From: Winogradskyella forsetii
GTDB lineage: Bacteria > Bacteroidota > Bacteroidia > Flavobacteriales > Flavobacteriaceae
Direction of reading: 5' to 3'
Assembly: GCF_013394595.1 (NCBI RefSeq)
Contig: NZ_CP053348.1
Span: 868,001-932,000 of the forward strand
Length of the DNA stretch: 64,000 bases
Shown here: positions 1 through 9,120 of the stretch, in pieces
Numbering within the stretch: position 1 is the first letter of the stretch
Layout: each line of letters begins with the position of its first letter
The notes under the pieces: model-generated
Told to the model about the DNA's origin: nothing
Seen by the model: the letters and a program-made list of their open reading frames with translations, nothing else
Database searches by the model: none
Made by a program: the position numbers and the translations under genes

Positions 1-108
1 GGATTCAATAGACTGAATCCAATCTTTAATATATTGTTTGGAAATGATTTCTGGTTTTTGAAATTTGCCTATGGGAAATTTTAGTTTTTGTAATTCTACT
101 TCTGTCAT
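1..108 (-). CDS. Partial YfiT/DinB-like putative metal-dependent hydrolase (5' end only)
   Basis: Only the first 36 codons are in the window; the gene runs off the left edge. The frame opens at the ATG on the minus strand at 108 and stays open. The peptide begins MTEVELQKLKFPIGKF and continues with KPEIISKQYIKDWIQ, which resembles the N-terminus of YfiT/BstA-like DinB-superfamily proteins (typically LRYPIGKF followed by a W-x-x-x-I-E stretch). Those proteins are metal-dependent thiol transferases or hydrolases. The metal-binding histidines would lie outside the window, so function cannot be checked. It starts 5 bp downstream of the stop codon of the PagL-like gene and is probably in the same transcript. 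Confidence 0.6.
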   Translation of the reverse strand, partial: MTEVELQKLKFPIGKFQKPEIISKQYIKDWIQSIES

Positions 109-112
109 AATT

Positions 113-1384
113 TTAGTTATCCTTAAAATTAAAACGATAAACATAACCAAAACTCAACTCCGTAAAATCTGCTTGGCCAAGGTTGGCATTTAAATGTGCG
201 CCAACGAAAACATTATGTTTTGGAGCTTTGTTGGTACTCCATAAATAATATTTTAAACCCAGTTTGGCGGAAACCGTTCGCTTTATTTCGTAATACCAGT
301 TTAATTCGCCTAACACTTCTACAGTGTCTCCATTTCCATTTTCATAAGAATACCCTTGATTAAGCTGCCAATCTATTTTGTAGAATGGTTTATAAATATT
401 GAGGCCAAGATCAAATTCAAAACCAACGTGGTCCATTAATAATTCCGAGGTTGCGAACAGCCCAAAAGCGGTGGCATAACCAAAAGGGTTTTCCGTAAAA
501 TGTGGGAATTGCTCTTCAACTAAAGTTTCATTATTATTTATATAATCGTAGTAGTGTTCGTAAAATCTATAGTAAAATCCACCACCAAATTTAAATGTGT
601 TATTCACTATTTTTCCTGCCGAAGCCGAAATAGTATAAACTTCTTTTTTGGTATTGAATTTTTCAGACAAAACATTTTGACCTAAACCAAACCGAAAGGA
701 AAGGTAATTTTGGGATTTAGCTTTAAAAACTGGTTTTTCAAAATTTGAAACTTCATGTTTTTTATGGTCAATTTTAGCAGAAATACTTGCAGCCAAAGAA
801 TTTAATCCTTGATTCGGTAAATTGGTGTGTCCATTGGAATGGTGCAAATAGCCCAAACCAAATCGCCAGTCTATTGCATGGGTTTTAAAAATATCATAAT
901 ATAAAAAGGAACGAAACGACCAATTAAATTTTGTAGTTATCGCTCTATTGAATTCGTTGGTAATTTCGTCATATTGCGTATCCATATAGGAACTGCCAAA
1001 TCCAATTTGTAAGCCTAAACCTTGAATTTGTTTTTTCAAAATTGAAAATTCTATGAACGGTAAAATACTATAAGCACGACCAATATTTTCCGAATTTCCA
1101 AAGTCTGTATAACCAAAAGAAATCCCTGTTTTTGGATAGTTTAGTCTAGCTGCCCATTCCTTTTCGGAATTAAAATTGTAGCGTCCAATGCTAAGAAATA
1201 GATTTTTTTGAAGTTTAGTTTCGGGAAAATCAGTATTGGCTTCCATTGTTTTTCCAACAAGAATTTCAGGAATGAAAAATAGGGATGAATTGTCATTCGT
1301 AGTTGCTGATTGTGTAAAACCGTTTTGAGAAAAAAGGACAAAAGCTATTATCGTAATGAAACGTTGATAGTTCTTAAATTGCAT
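113..1384 (-). CDS. PagL-like acyloxyacyl hydrolase (lipid A deacylase family)
   Basis: A 423-residue outer-membrane beta-barrel candidate with an N-terminal signal peptide ending near residue 24 (FSQNGFTQ). The diagnostic stretch is HHSNGHTNLPNQGLN at residues 181-195. In PagL the catalytic His and Ser lie in an H-x-S-N motif followed by a P-N-x-G-x-N segment, so H181 and S183 are the expected catalytic pair. PagL enzymes remove acyl chains from lipid A in the outer leaflet. At 423 residues it is much longer than classical PagL (about 150-190), with extra strands both before and after the motif. It follows the sigma/FecR/TonB receptor genes by only 31 bp, so it may be co-transcribed with them. 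The substrate is inferred from the family, not shown. Confidence 0.7.
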   Translation of the reverse strand: MQFKNYQRFITIIAFVLFSQNGFTQSATTNDNSSLFFIPEILVGKTMEANTDFPETKLQKNLFLSIGRYNFNSEKEWAARLNYPKTGISFGYTDFGNSENIGRAYSILPFIEFSILKKQIQGLGLQIGFGSSYMDTQYDEITNEFNRAITTKFNWSFRSFLYYDIFKTHAIDWRFGLGYLHHSNGHTNLPNQGLNSLAASISAKIDHKKHEVSNFEKPVFKAKSQNYLSFRFGLGQNVLSEKFNTKKEVYTISASAGKIVNNTFKFGGGFYYRFYEHYYDYINNNETLVEEQFPHFTENPFGYATAFGLFATSELLMDHVGFEFDLGLNIYKPFYKIDWQLNQGYSYENGNGDTVEVLGELNWYYEIKRTVSAKLGLKYYLWSTNKAPKHNVFVGAHLNANLGQADFTELSFGYVYRFNFKDN

Positions 1385-1415
1385 TGGTCACATAGATTGG
1401 TACCACAATAAACAA

Positions 1416-3728
1416 TTAAAAATTGACTCTAAAACTAAAATTTGGCGTAAATTTTAACGATCTATTATCGATTTCAATAATGGAATCGTCTGAATCTAAG
1501 CTATAATAGCGATTGACAATATTGGTTTGATTGAAGATATTCCAAACAGAAGCACCAACCTCAGCTTTTATTTTTTTAGAAATTTTAAAATTATAAATGG
1601 CCGAAATATCTGTTCTAAAATAATCAGGTAATCGAGAACTGTTAGGTGTGTTGTATTCTATAATAGAATTGCTATTATCTTGCGATGTTAATGGCGATGT
1701 GTACGGTCTTCCAGAATGCCAATTGATACCAAAACCGACTTTAAAATTGTGTTTGCTGTACGTTAAAGAGGCATTGGCAACCTGTCGTAAATCTAAAGTA
1801 TTTGGAAACGAATTGCCGTCGTTCAAATTTTCAAAATGATAATCGTTTTTGCTGAATGTATAACTCAGCCATGTACTAAAATCATTAATGCGTTTATTGA
1901 TTAAAAAGTCAATGCCTTTAACCGTATATGAGCCAATGTCGTTTGTAAACTGAAATTGGTTTTGAAATCCTTGACTTTGAGCGGTAATATTGCTCACGTT
2001 TTTGTAGTAGCCTTCAAAAGAAACCAATAGGTTATTTTGATTATAGCTTATTCCAGCTGATACTTGTTGACTTTTAATTAATGGGATGTTATTTCCATTC
2101 GCTAATTGCCATCGACGCTTTTCGATACCTAAAAAATCTTGCTGTAAATCTATAATTTGGGTAATGGATTGATTTTTTAATTCACCTAAAATTTCCAGTC
2201 TAAAATAATCTGATATTTTTTGGTTGAATGCAAAACGAGGTTCAATAATAAGTTCTTGCAGTTTACCAAAATAACTGATTCGTGCACCTAAGCGCAAATA
2301 CGTATTTCGAGATTGGGAATAACGAACTACTTCACCAAATAGGGCACTAGTTCTCATGATTTCCTTCGTTAAACTCGTGAAATTCGGGTTGATCACGTTT
2401 TCAGAATTCGTAACACCTACTTCATTAAATTGATAACCAAGATTTATTTTTAAACTCGGACTCAGCACTTTTGATACATCTAATCGCAAGCCGTAATCCT
2501 CTACTTTATTCTCTTGATTTAAAATTTGACTATCTGTAATGTTATTGTTTTTGGAATCCAAATCGTAGTTGGAATAATAGATTTGAGCGGATAGGTTAAT
2601 TTCGTTTTTCAGCATTTTTGAATAGCTGGCACTTGCACCATAGCTAACTTGGCTCAACTCACTTTGTGTTTCTTGAAAATTATTATTCGTAGTTGTGAAA
2701 ACCTGATTGTAATCCAAGTCATTGTACATGTTCACTACATTGATGCGTAACTTGGACGAATTATCAATGTCGTATAAAAATTTAGCATTAAAATCGTAAA
2801 ACAAAAAACGTTCTTCGAGAGCTAATTGTGTATTGCTATTTGAGGAATTTAATTCCGAATCAGTAAAAATACGATCAAAATAAGCATCATAAGTTTCTGA
2901 TACTACGAGATCAGTAAAGGAACGTCTGGCCGCCAAATGTAATTCCATTTTTTCCGATAACGGGATTTTTGCAAAACCATCAACACTGAGTAAATTTCCA
3001 CCTATTCCAATACTGGTTTCTTTGTCTATTGTGTCTGGGTTTTGGATAGCAATAGTACTAGATACAGCATTACCGAATTTGGCACTTGTTCCATTTTTAG
3101 AAACGGTTACGTCATCCGATAAATAAGGATTGAAAACTGAAATCAATCCAAAAAAATGTCCTGTTTGGTACATTCTAATACCTTCATATAAGATAAGATT
3201 TTGGTCATTGGTGCCACCACGAACATTGATGTTGGAAATACGCTCATCGGCACTAATAATTCCTGGTAGATTTTGCACTATTTGAAGCACATCTGGTTCA
3301 ATTAAACCAGGTAAAATTTGAAACGCTTTGGTGTCTGCTTTTATAGTTCCGTTATTGGTTTTAGAAATCCCTTTGGTAAGATAGTTGGTAACCACAACTT
3401 CTTCTAAACGTTGAACCGCATTATCAATTTCGGAGATTTCCTTTAAAGTGACGGCAATAAAGCGGTCACTTAAAATTTCAAAATTAAGATTTGTTTCTAA
3501 TTTTAATTGATTGATAACTTGTTCTAAGGATAAGTCTGGATATAATGGATCTATGGATATGCCTGCAATCGTTTTGGTTTCAAATGAAAACTTTACATTG
3601 TATTTATTTTCTAATTCTAATAGAATTTGGGCGAGTGGCTGTTTCTCCTGTTGCTCCTGACTGTAAATAAGGTTACAAAAGACTAGCGTTAAAAAGTAGA
3701 AAATGAGACACCGTAATTTTTTATTCAC
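1416..3728 (-). CDS. TonB-dependent receptor with N-terminal STN signalling domain
   Basis: A 770-residue outer-membrane receptor. After a signal peptide (about residues 1-23) comes a secretin/TonB short N-terminal (STN) domain, roughly residues 28-100. A plug domain follows (about 110-235), containing the typical stretch ISNINVRGGTNDQNLILYEG, and the rest is a beta-barrel ending in an aromatic-terminated strand (SFRVNF). An STN domain in front of the plug is the hallmark of transducing receptors such as FecA, which pass a ligand signal to a FecR-type anti-sigma protein. That partner is directly upstream and overlaps this gene by 8 bp. No SusD-like gene is adjacent, so a SusCD glycan system is unlikely. 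The ligand cannot be read from sequence. Confidence 0.88.
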   Translation of the reverse strand: MNKKLRCLIFYFLTLVFCNLIYSQEQQEKQPLAQILLELENKYNVKFSFETKTIAGISIDPLYPDLSLEQVINQLKLETNLNFEILSDRFIAVTLKEISEIDNAVQRLEEVVVTNYLTKGISKTNNGTIKADTKAFQILPGLIEPDVLQIVQNLPGIISADERISNINVRGGTNDQNLILYEGIRMYQTGHFFGLISVFNPYLSDDVTVSKNGTSAKFGNAVSSTIAIQNPDTIDKETSIGIGGNLLSVDGFAKIPLSEKMELHLAARRSFTDLVVSETYDAYFDRIFTDSELNSSNSNTQLALEERFLFYDFNAKFLYDIDNSSKLRINVVNMYNDLDYNQVFTTTNNNFQETQSELSQVSYGASASYSKMLKNEINLSAQIYYSNYDLDSKNNNITDSQILNQENKVEDYGLRLDVSKVLSPSLKINLGYQFNEVGVTNSENVINPNFTSLTKEIMRTSALFGEVVRYSQSRNTYLRLGARISYFGKLQELIIEPRFAFNQKISDYFRLEILGELKNQSITQIIDLQQDFLGIEKRRWQLANGNNIPLIKSQQVSAGISYNQNNLLVSFEGYYKNVSNITAQSQGFQNQFQFTNDIGSYTVKGIDFLINKRINDFSTWLSYTFSKNDYHFENLNDGNSFPNTLDLRQVANASLTYSKHNFKVGFGINWHSGRPYTSPLTSQDNSNSIIEYNTPNSSRLPDYFRTDISAIYNFKISKKIKAEVGASVWNIFNQTNIVNRYYSLDSDDSIIEIDNRSLKFTPNFSFRVNF

Positions 3729-4617
3729 GCTTTAGTAAAATAGATTTTCCTGATTTGCTGTAGCTTAAATTTAATGGTATTGTAACAGATTTCAAGGCTA
3801 AATCTAAATTATTATGCGCAAAACTTCCGGTGAATAGTCGCGATGTATCAATGCCATCAGTATTTATGTTGAGGTCATATTGATTTTCAAACTCAGCAAT
3901 CACGTGTTTTAAAGGAACACCATTAAAATTACTTTCGCCACCCAACCATTGCGGTTGGATAGCATTTTCTTTTTCATTGGCAAGTAATTTCCCATCGATA
4001 ATTTGGAAGGTATGTCCTGGTTTTAATTTTACAGTTTTATCATTGTGTGTCACACCAACTAAACCTTCGTAGCAAGTCACTTCAAAGTAATCTTCACGTT
4101 GTTTGACATTAAACTGCGTACCTAAAACACTAACGATTCCATCAGCTGTAATTACATCAAATTTCTGACCTTTGGCAACTTTAAAAAATGCTTCACCTTT
4201 AAGGTTCACTTCTCTATTATCACTCCAATTATGATCATTGAAGGTTAGTGTTGAATTGGCATTTAAATTTACGGTAGAATTATCAGGTAATTCAATGGTG
4301 GTTTGCTCTGCTATTAGCGTTCCCACTTCAGTATCTAAGCTTGTGGTATAATAATAAATACTAAAGCCAATAGCTAGAATAGCCGCAATTCTAAGCAACG
4401 GTTTCAACCATTGATTTGAATTGGTTTTTTCAGATTTAAGATTTGGTTTTAAGGTTTCGTAGTTTTGGTCAGCAGAAAAATCAGGCGCTTTAAAATCTTG
4501 TAAAGCCGCATTCATTTTAATGAGTTCGTTATAATCCGCTAACTGCTCAAAAGCCTTTTGCTCTTGAGTATTTAGGTTGTTATCTAACCACTTTTTTATG
4601 AGTTCTTCTCGTTTCAT
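3721..4617 (-). CDS. FecR-family anti-sigma / sigma-regulator protein
   Basis: About 298 residues from the ATG at 4617 (MKREELIKKW); an ATG at 4629 adds four residues. The cytoplasmic N-terminus is followed by one membrane segment (about residues 76-95, LRIAAILAIGFSIYYYTT), a periplasmic FecR domain (TTIELPDNSTVNLNANSTL, then GEAFFKVAK and VLGTQFNVK), and a C-terminal DUF4974-like domain (FNGVPLKHVIAEFENQY). FecR proteins hold an ECF sigma factor at the membrane and receive a signal from the STN domain of a TonB receptor. The gene lies between the sigma gene and the receptor, in the usual order. The 3' end overlaps the receptor start by 8 bp, suggesting translational coupling. Confidence 0.9.
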   Translation of the reverse strand: MKREELIKKWLDNNLNTQEQKAFEQLADYNELIKMNAALQDFKAPDFSADQNYETLKPNLKSEKTNSNQWLKPLLRIAAILAIGFSIYYYTTSLDTEVGTLIAEQTTIELPDNSTVNLNANSTLTFNDHNWSDNREVNLKGEAFFKVAKGQKFDVITADGIVSVLGTQFNVKQREDYFEVTCYEGLVGVTHNDKTVKLKPGHTFQIIDGKLLANEKENAIQPQWLGGESNFNGVPLKHVIAEFENQYDLNINTDGIDTSRLFTGSFAHNNLDLALKSVTIPLNLSYSKSGKSILLKRE

Positions 4618-4682
4618 TTTTTCAATCATCTATATGATTTCAACTATATAACAGCTTCGGTTTAAAAATCCCTACCTCGTTT

Positions 4683-4731
4683 AAATTCCAAATTCCAAAT
4701 TCCAAATTCCAAATTCCAAATTCCAAATTCC
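4683..4731. repeat. Heptanucleotide tandem array, 7 copies of AAATTCC
   Basis: Seven exact head-to-tail copies of the 7-mer AAATTCC fill 49 bp in the gap between the fecR-like gene and the upstream sigma gene. The array lies in the presumed transcribed spacer of the operon. It is one of several 7-bp-period repeats in the first 17 kb of the window. Confidence 0.95.
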
Positions 4732-4738
4732 AAGTTTC

Positions 4739-4850
4739 ACAGTCCACAGTCCACAGTTGGCAGTCTGCAGTCATCCGTCATTCGTCATCCGTCTTCCGTC
4801 AAATCTTTACACTTTGTACTTCAACTCCTAACTCATAACTCACAACTCTT
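4739..4850. repeat. Degenerate heptad-periodic spacer
   Basis: Next to the exact array, the spacer keeps a rough 7-bp period with changing units. Two AGTCCAC units are followed by CAGTCTG/CAGTCAT types, CCGTCAT/TCGTCAT/CCGTCTT types, and finally AACTCCT, AACTCAT, AACTCAC and AACTCTT up to the sigma gene stop. The series reads like successive decay and re-amplification of 7-bp units. No coding potential is seen. Confidence 0.7.
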
Positions 4851-5366
4851 TCAAAGTCCATCAACTTCCTCCCTCAATTTTTTCAACGCTCCATAAATGC
4901 GTTTTTCAACTGCCTTTACGGAAATATCCAACAATTCTGCAATTTCTTTAAAACGTTTACCTTCAATTCTATTCATCAGAAAGGCGACGCGCTGTGCTTC
5001 CGTTAAGTTGCCTATGGCATTTTGTAATTTTTGGTGGTATTCTTTTTCTTGTAATACAAACTCGGGCGTTTCGTTAGTTGAATGTTTTTGAGGTTTTTTA
5101 CTATATTTTAAAACTACTTTTTGGTGCGCCACAACATTGAGCATTAAATTGTTTGCTGTCGTAAACAAATAGCTCTTGGCTTTTGCGGGTGCTATTTTAC
5201 CACAGTTTTGCCATAGCTTTATAAAGGCTTCTTGGACTTGGTCTTGCGGATTTAAGTGCTCTCCAAATTTATAATACAAAAAATCATGAAGGTTCTTAGC
5301 ATGTTTCTTATACAAACGTTCAAACAATTGTGATTCGCAGATATTATCTTGTAAAGGTTTGCTCAT
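4851..5366 (-). CDS. ECF-type RNA polymerase sigma factor (FecI-like)
   Basis: About 171 residues from the ATG at 5366 (MSKPLQDN); a longer form from 5387 adds MWHLIID but looks less likely. Region 2 is visible in LFERLYKKHAKNLHDFLYYK and DQVQEAFIKLWQN. Region 4 is visible in LTEAQRVAFLMNRIEGKRFK and EIAELLDISVKAVEKRIYGA, the latter being a helix-turn-helix. This matches ECF sigma factors that pair with FecR and TonB receptors in Bacteroidota. It heads the fecR/receptor operon and should direct its transcription when the receptor is occupied. Its stop codon is followed immediately by heptad-periodic spacer DNA. Confidence 0.9.
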   Translation of the reverse strand: MSKPLQDNICESQLFERLYKKHAKNLHDFLYYKFGEHLNPQDQVQEAFIKLWQNCGKIAPAKAKSYLFTTANNLMLNVVAHQKVVLKYSKKPQKHSTNETPEFVLQEKEYHQKLQNAIGNLTEAQRVAFLMNRIEGKRFKEIAELLDISVKAVEKRIYGALKKLREEVDGL

Positions 5367-5470
5367 GTCGATTATTAGGTGCCACAAATTATAAATAATT
5401 TTTTAATAATGTTGGGTAGGATTTTTTGTGTTTAAACTGTTTTATAATAAAGAGTTAAAGCGTAAACGCC

Positions 5471-7414
5471 ATGAAAATCCAAATCAGCCACCTATTAATA
5501 AGTTTTCTTTTTGCCTTTTTGTGCTTCACATCTTGTCAAGACGAAATTGAGCAAATTGAAAATCCGAACGAGCAAGAAACCATTGTGCCCAACTCTACAT
5601 TGGCAAGTCTTATGAGCAGAACAGCGTCAAATTTTGGTGCTGCTGATGATATTTTAGATGGTGCAAGTTGTTTTTCTGTTGAATTGCCAGTGACTATTCA
5701 AGTTAGCGATATCACAATTATTATTGAAAGTGAAGTCGATTTAGAAGCGCTAGAAGATTTATTAGATGATGTTTCAGTTGATGAGGACGCAATGGATTTC
5801 GTATTTCCGATTACCATCATATTCAATGATTATAGTCAAATTATCATTGAAAATGAAGACGAGCTTCAAAGTTTTGTTGCCGATTGTGTTGAGAATGAAA
5901 ACGATGTTATTGCATGTGCTGATTTTATGTATCCAATTTCATTTTCGGTATTCAATTCAGGATTTAACTTAGTGGATACAGTCGTTATTTCAGATGATGA
6001 AGCCTTATATACATTTTTAGATGAATTGGAAGACGATGAAAATGCAGTGATTGTGAGCTTGAATTTTCCTGTAACCATAGCATATGCCAACGGAGAAACT
6101 ATTGAGGTTAATACCAATGAAGAATTAGGAAATGCTATTGAATTGGCAGAACAATTTTGTGGCGAAGAAAATGATTGCATCGAAGATGAAGTCGCACTAA
6201 ACTTAATAGAATGTCCTTGGGCTTTTACTGATGGCTCCGGAAATTTTGAAAATAATAGAATGATTTTTAATCCTAATGGAGAATTACAGATTTCTGAAGG
6301 ATCGGCAACCTCTGCTATTGGTGGCAATTGGAATTTGTCGGCTACAGATAATGGTCTTATAGTAAACTTTTCAGAATTAACGGCATTTCAAGATAGTCTT
6401 GAGGGTGATTGGTTGGTAATTGAATGTGATGTTGATAGAGTAGTGTTGACCAAAGGAAATCAAACCCTAGTGTTGGAGCAAGACTGTAATTCGCAAAATG
6501 ATGATGAGCTCTTCAATTGTTTTGGTGATTTTGAAATTGTTATCTGTGAACAGCCTAACAATATTCCTATTTATAACCTAAGTGCAAACACAATAGGATT
6601 GATAGATTGTAACGCTTCCTTTACACCTTCGTTTCATGAAACATTAGCAGATGCAGAGAATGATGACAATCCAATTGCGAATACGGAATCTTACGAAACA
6701 TTAATTGCTCAAGTCTATTTAAGAATTGAAGCCGATAGTGGTAATTTTGAAATATTCAATGTGTATCTAAATACAGAAAATTGTAATTATTTTGAATGTT
6801 TTGAGAGTTTCGACGCCATTTTAGAAGTTTGCGATAATGGTACTGATGGTCCTTATGTATTTAACCTGACCATTGCCTTCGCCAATTGTACACCAAGTGC
6901 GGATTTGGTGACTTATCATGAAACACTGCCTGATGCTGAAACTGGAGTAAATGCTATTTCCAATCCAGAAGTTTATACGAGTATTGATGTGATGCAAATC
7001 GTTTATGCAAGAGTTGAAACTAACAATCAATATGAAGTATTTCCAATTCAGTTAAACATCATTGACTGTAATGCTGGCAATTGCACGGAAGGCGATATTG
7101 ATGGTATTTTGACTGAATGCTTATGGAATATATCGAGCTACAATGGCAGCGATAACCTAATCGACTACAATTTTGAGTTTGAAGAAAACTCTGGTATAGT
7201 TATCATATATAACGATACCACAACCATTGATGCTGGTTGGTCAACATCACAAACCAATGATGGTGTTGTCATAGAATTTTCAAATGTCGCTGGACCAAAT
7301 ATACAAGCTATAAACGGAAATTGGTTGATTGTGGAATGTACGGCACAGCAGTTGGTGCTGCATAATGTAAATGATAGTAATAACGAAATAGTTCTAGACA
7401 GAACCTGTGAATAA
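5471..7414 (+). CDS. Large modular surface lipoprotein
   Basis: A 647-residue lipoprotein with a type II signal peptide and lipobox ending at Cys22 (LCFTSC). Modules visible in order: three beta-rich repeats of about 50 residues with a core like FPITI or FPVTI and a following I-x-x-x-x-E-L (residues about 70-230); a domain beginning LIECPWAFTDG (about 250-340); two modules with the pattern FHETLADAE or YHETLPDAE followed by Y-x-R-V/I-E (about 345-545); and a second copy of the earlier domain beginning LTECLWNISS. The two middle modules match the repeated modules of the giant T9SS protein at 37119. Acidic residues dominate. It is transcribed away from the sigma/fecR/receptor set. The function is unknown; a surface or periplasmic binding or structural role is an inference. 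Confidence 0.75.
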   Translation: MKIQISHLLISFLFAFLCFTSCQDEIEQIENPNEQETIVPNSTLASLMSRTASNFGAADDILDGASCFSVELPVTIQVSDITIIIESEVDLEALEDLLDDVSVDEDAMDFVFPITIIFNDYSQIIIENEDELQSFVADCVENENDVIACADFMYPISFSVFNSGFNLVDTVVISDDEALYTFLDELEDDENAVIVSLNFPVTIAYANGETIEVNTNEELGNAIELAEQFCGEENDCIEDEVALNLIECPWAFTDGSGNFENNRMIFNPNGELQISEGSATSAIGGNWNLSATDNGLIVNFSELTAFQDSLEGDWLVIECDVDRVVLTKGNQTLVLEQDCNSQNDDELFNCFGDFEIVICEQPNNIPIYNLSANTIGLIDCNASFTPSFHETLADAENDDNPIANTESYETLIAQVYLRIEADSGNFEIFNVYLNTENCNYFECFESFDAILEVCDNGTDGPYVFNLTIAFANCTPSADLVTYHETLPDAETGVNAISNPEVYTSIDVMQIVYARVETNNQYEVFPIQLNIIDCNAGNCTEGDIDGILTECLWNISSYNGSDNLIDYNFEFEENSGIVIIYNDTTTIDAGWSTSQTNDGVVIEFSNVAGPNIQAINGNWLIVECTAQQLVLHNVNDSNNEIVLDRTCE

Positions 7415-7461
7415 AGAAGACACTAGAAGTTAGTAATTTTAGTAAGTTAAGTTAGTAGATT

Positions 7462-7498
7462 GAAAAGGGCCACTCGCCATGAGTGGTTCTTTTTTTTA
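7462..7498 (+). terminator. Rho-independent terminator after the modular lipoprotein
   Basis: The hairpin GGGCCACTC - GCCAT - GAGTGGTTC, with G-T pairs at its base, is followed by a run of eight T. It sits 48 bp after the lipoprotein stop. Confidence 0.8.
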
Positions 7499-7569
7499 TT
7501 GATGGTTCTTAGTAAATTAGGTTTTAATCTTAATAAATTTAGGTTATTTTTATCCAAATTTTCTCACTA

Positions 7570-9102
7570 ATGAAGAATTCTGACACTTTCGTAAAAGACA
7601 TCAACGAAGGAAACACGTTTAAAGGCGACTATATTACCTTAGGTTCTGCCATGCTCGATGGTGAAACGATCACCAATACGTTTGTGAATGTGCCTTTAAA
7701 AACCATGAACAGGCATGGTCTCATCGCTGGGGCGACTGGCACGGGAAAAACAAAAACACTTCAAGTTTTAGCTGAAAATCTATCCGAAAAAGGTGTTCCT
7801 GTTCTGTTAATGGACATTAAAGGCGATTTAAGTGGCTTAGCCAAACCAAGTCCTGGTCATGAAAAAATTGATGAACGTCACGAAAAAATTGGATTACGTT
7901 TTGAACCTAAAGGTTTTCCTGTTGAAGTGATGACATTGTCCGAACAAGATGGTGTAAGATTAAGAGCAACAATTAGTGAGTTTGGACCTGTTTTAATTTC
8001 AAGAATATTGGATGTTACAGAAACCCAAGCAGGAATAATTTCTGTTATATTTAAATATTGCGATGACAACAAGTTGCCCTTACTAGATATAAAGGATTTC
8101 AAGAAAATTTTGCAATATGCCACTAATGAAGGTAAAGCCGAATTTGAAGAATCCTATGGTCGTATTTCTACAGCTTCAACAGGAGCGATTCTCAGGAAAC
8201 TTATTGAAATAGAACAACAAGGTGGCGATTTGTTCTTTGGAGAAACCTCATTTGATACCCAAGATTTATTGCGTATCGATGAAAATGGAAGAGGTTATAT
8301 CAATATTATTCGGTTAACGGATATTCAAGATAGACCGAAATTGTTTTCGACGTTTATGTTGAGTTTATTGGCTGAAATATATTCTACATTTCCTGAACAA
8401 GGGGATAGTGGACGACCAGAATTGATCATGTTCATTGACGAGGCCCATTTAATCTTTAATGAAGCTTCTGATGCTTTATTGAATCAGATTGAAAGTATTG
8501 TAAAACTGATTCGTAGTAAAGGTGTTGGGCTCTATTTTGTGACCCAGAATCCAACGGATGTTCCAGAGGCTGTTTTGGGGCAATTAGGTTTAAAGGTGCA
8601 ACATGCTTTAAGGGCATTTACGGCAAAAGATAGAAAAGCGATAAAATTAACAGCTCAGAATTATCCTGATACGGAATATTACGATACAGCAGAAGTGCTG
8701 ACTTCACTCGGCATTGGAGAGGCTTTAGTTTCAGCTTTGGACGAAAAAGGAAAACCAACCCCTTTGGCTGCAACCATGATGCGTGCGCCAATGAGCAGAA
8801 TGGATATTTTATCCGAATCAGAACTTGCAACGCTCTTATCACAATCACAACTCGCTAGAAAATACAATAAAGAAATTGATAGGGATAGTGCTTACGAAAT
8901 GCTGAATGAAAAAATTGAGCAGGCTCAGGCTGAGGAAGCAAAGCAGAAAGCTAAAGAAGAGCGAGAAGCTTTAAAACGTGCTGAGAGCAAAAGAAGAACT
9001 ACTAGAAGACAAAGTACACGAATGAATCCTATTGTAAAGGTTTTGACCAGTGCAACCGTTATACGAGGCGTTCTGGGAATATTAAGTAAAATGATCAAAT
9101 AA
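7570..9102 (+). CDS. HerA-like / YjgR-family (DUF853) ATPase
   Basis: 510 residues. A Walker A motif (GATGTGKT) sits at 54-61 and a Walker B stretch (LIMFIDEAH) near 286-294. The sensor-like segment GVGLYFVTQNPTDVPEAVLG and the later RAFTAKDRKAIKLTAQNYP are characteristic of the DUF853/YjgR branch of HerA-FtsK ATPases. The C-terminus is charged and coiled-coil-like (EKIEQAQAEEAKQKAKEERE), then strongly basic. HerA-type proteins are hexameric DNA pumps; the role of YjgR itself is not established. No NurA-like nuclease is adjacent, so a HerA-NurA repair pair is not supported. Family confidence is high, function low. Confidence 0.88.
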   Translation: MKNSDTFVKDINEGNTFKGDYITLGSAMLDGETITNTFVNVPLKTMNRHGLIAGATGTGKTKTLQVLAENLSEKGVPVLLMDIKGDLSGLAKPSPGHEKIDERHEKIGLRFEPKGFPVEVMTLSEQDGVRLRATISEFGPVLISRILDVTETQAGIISVIFKYCDDNKLPLLDIKDFKKILQYATNEGKAEFEESYGRISTASTGAILRKLIEIEQQGGDLFFGETSFDTQDLLRIDENGRGYINIIRLTDIQDRPKLFSTFMLSLLAEIYSTFPEQGDSGRPELIMFIDEAHLIFNEASDALLNQIESIVKLIRSKGVGLYFVTQNPTDVPEAVLGQLGLKVQHALRAFTAKDRKAIKLTAQNYPDTEYYDTAEVLTSLGIGEALVSALDEKGKPTPLAATMMRAPMSRMDILSESELATLLSQSQLARKYNKEIDRDSAYEMLNEKIEQAQAEEAKQKAKEEREALKRAESKRRTTRRQSTRMNPIVKVLTSATVIRGVLGILSKMIK

Positions 9103-9120
9103 ATAACACCTATATCTAAA

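Noticed and set aside
7570..9102. A HerA-NurA DNA repair or antiphage (Sir2-HerA-type) system around the HerA-like ATPase.
   Set aside because: Neighbours are a small lipoprotein and a cupin; no NurA, Sir2 or other nuclease is present, and the protein looks like the YjgR branch.
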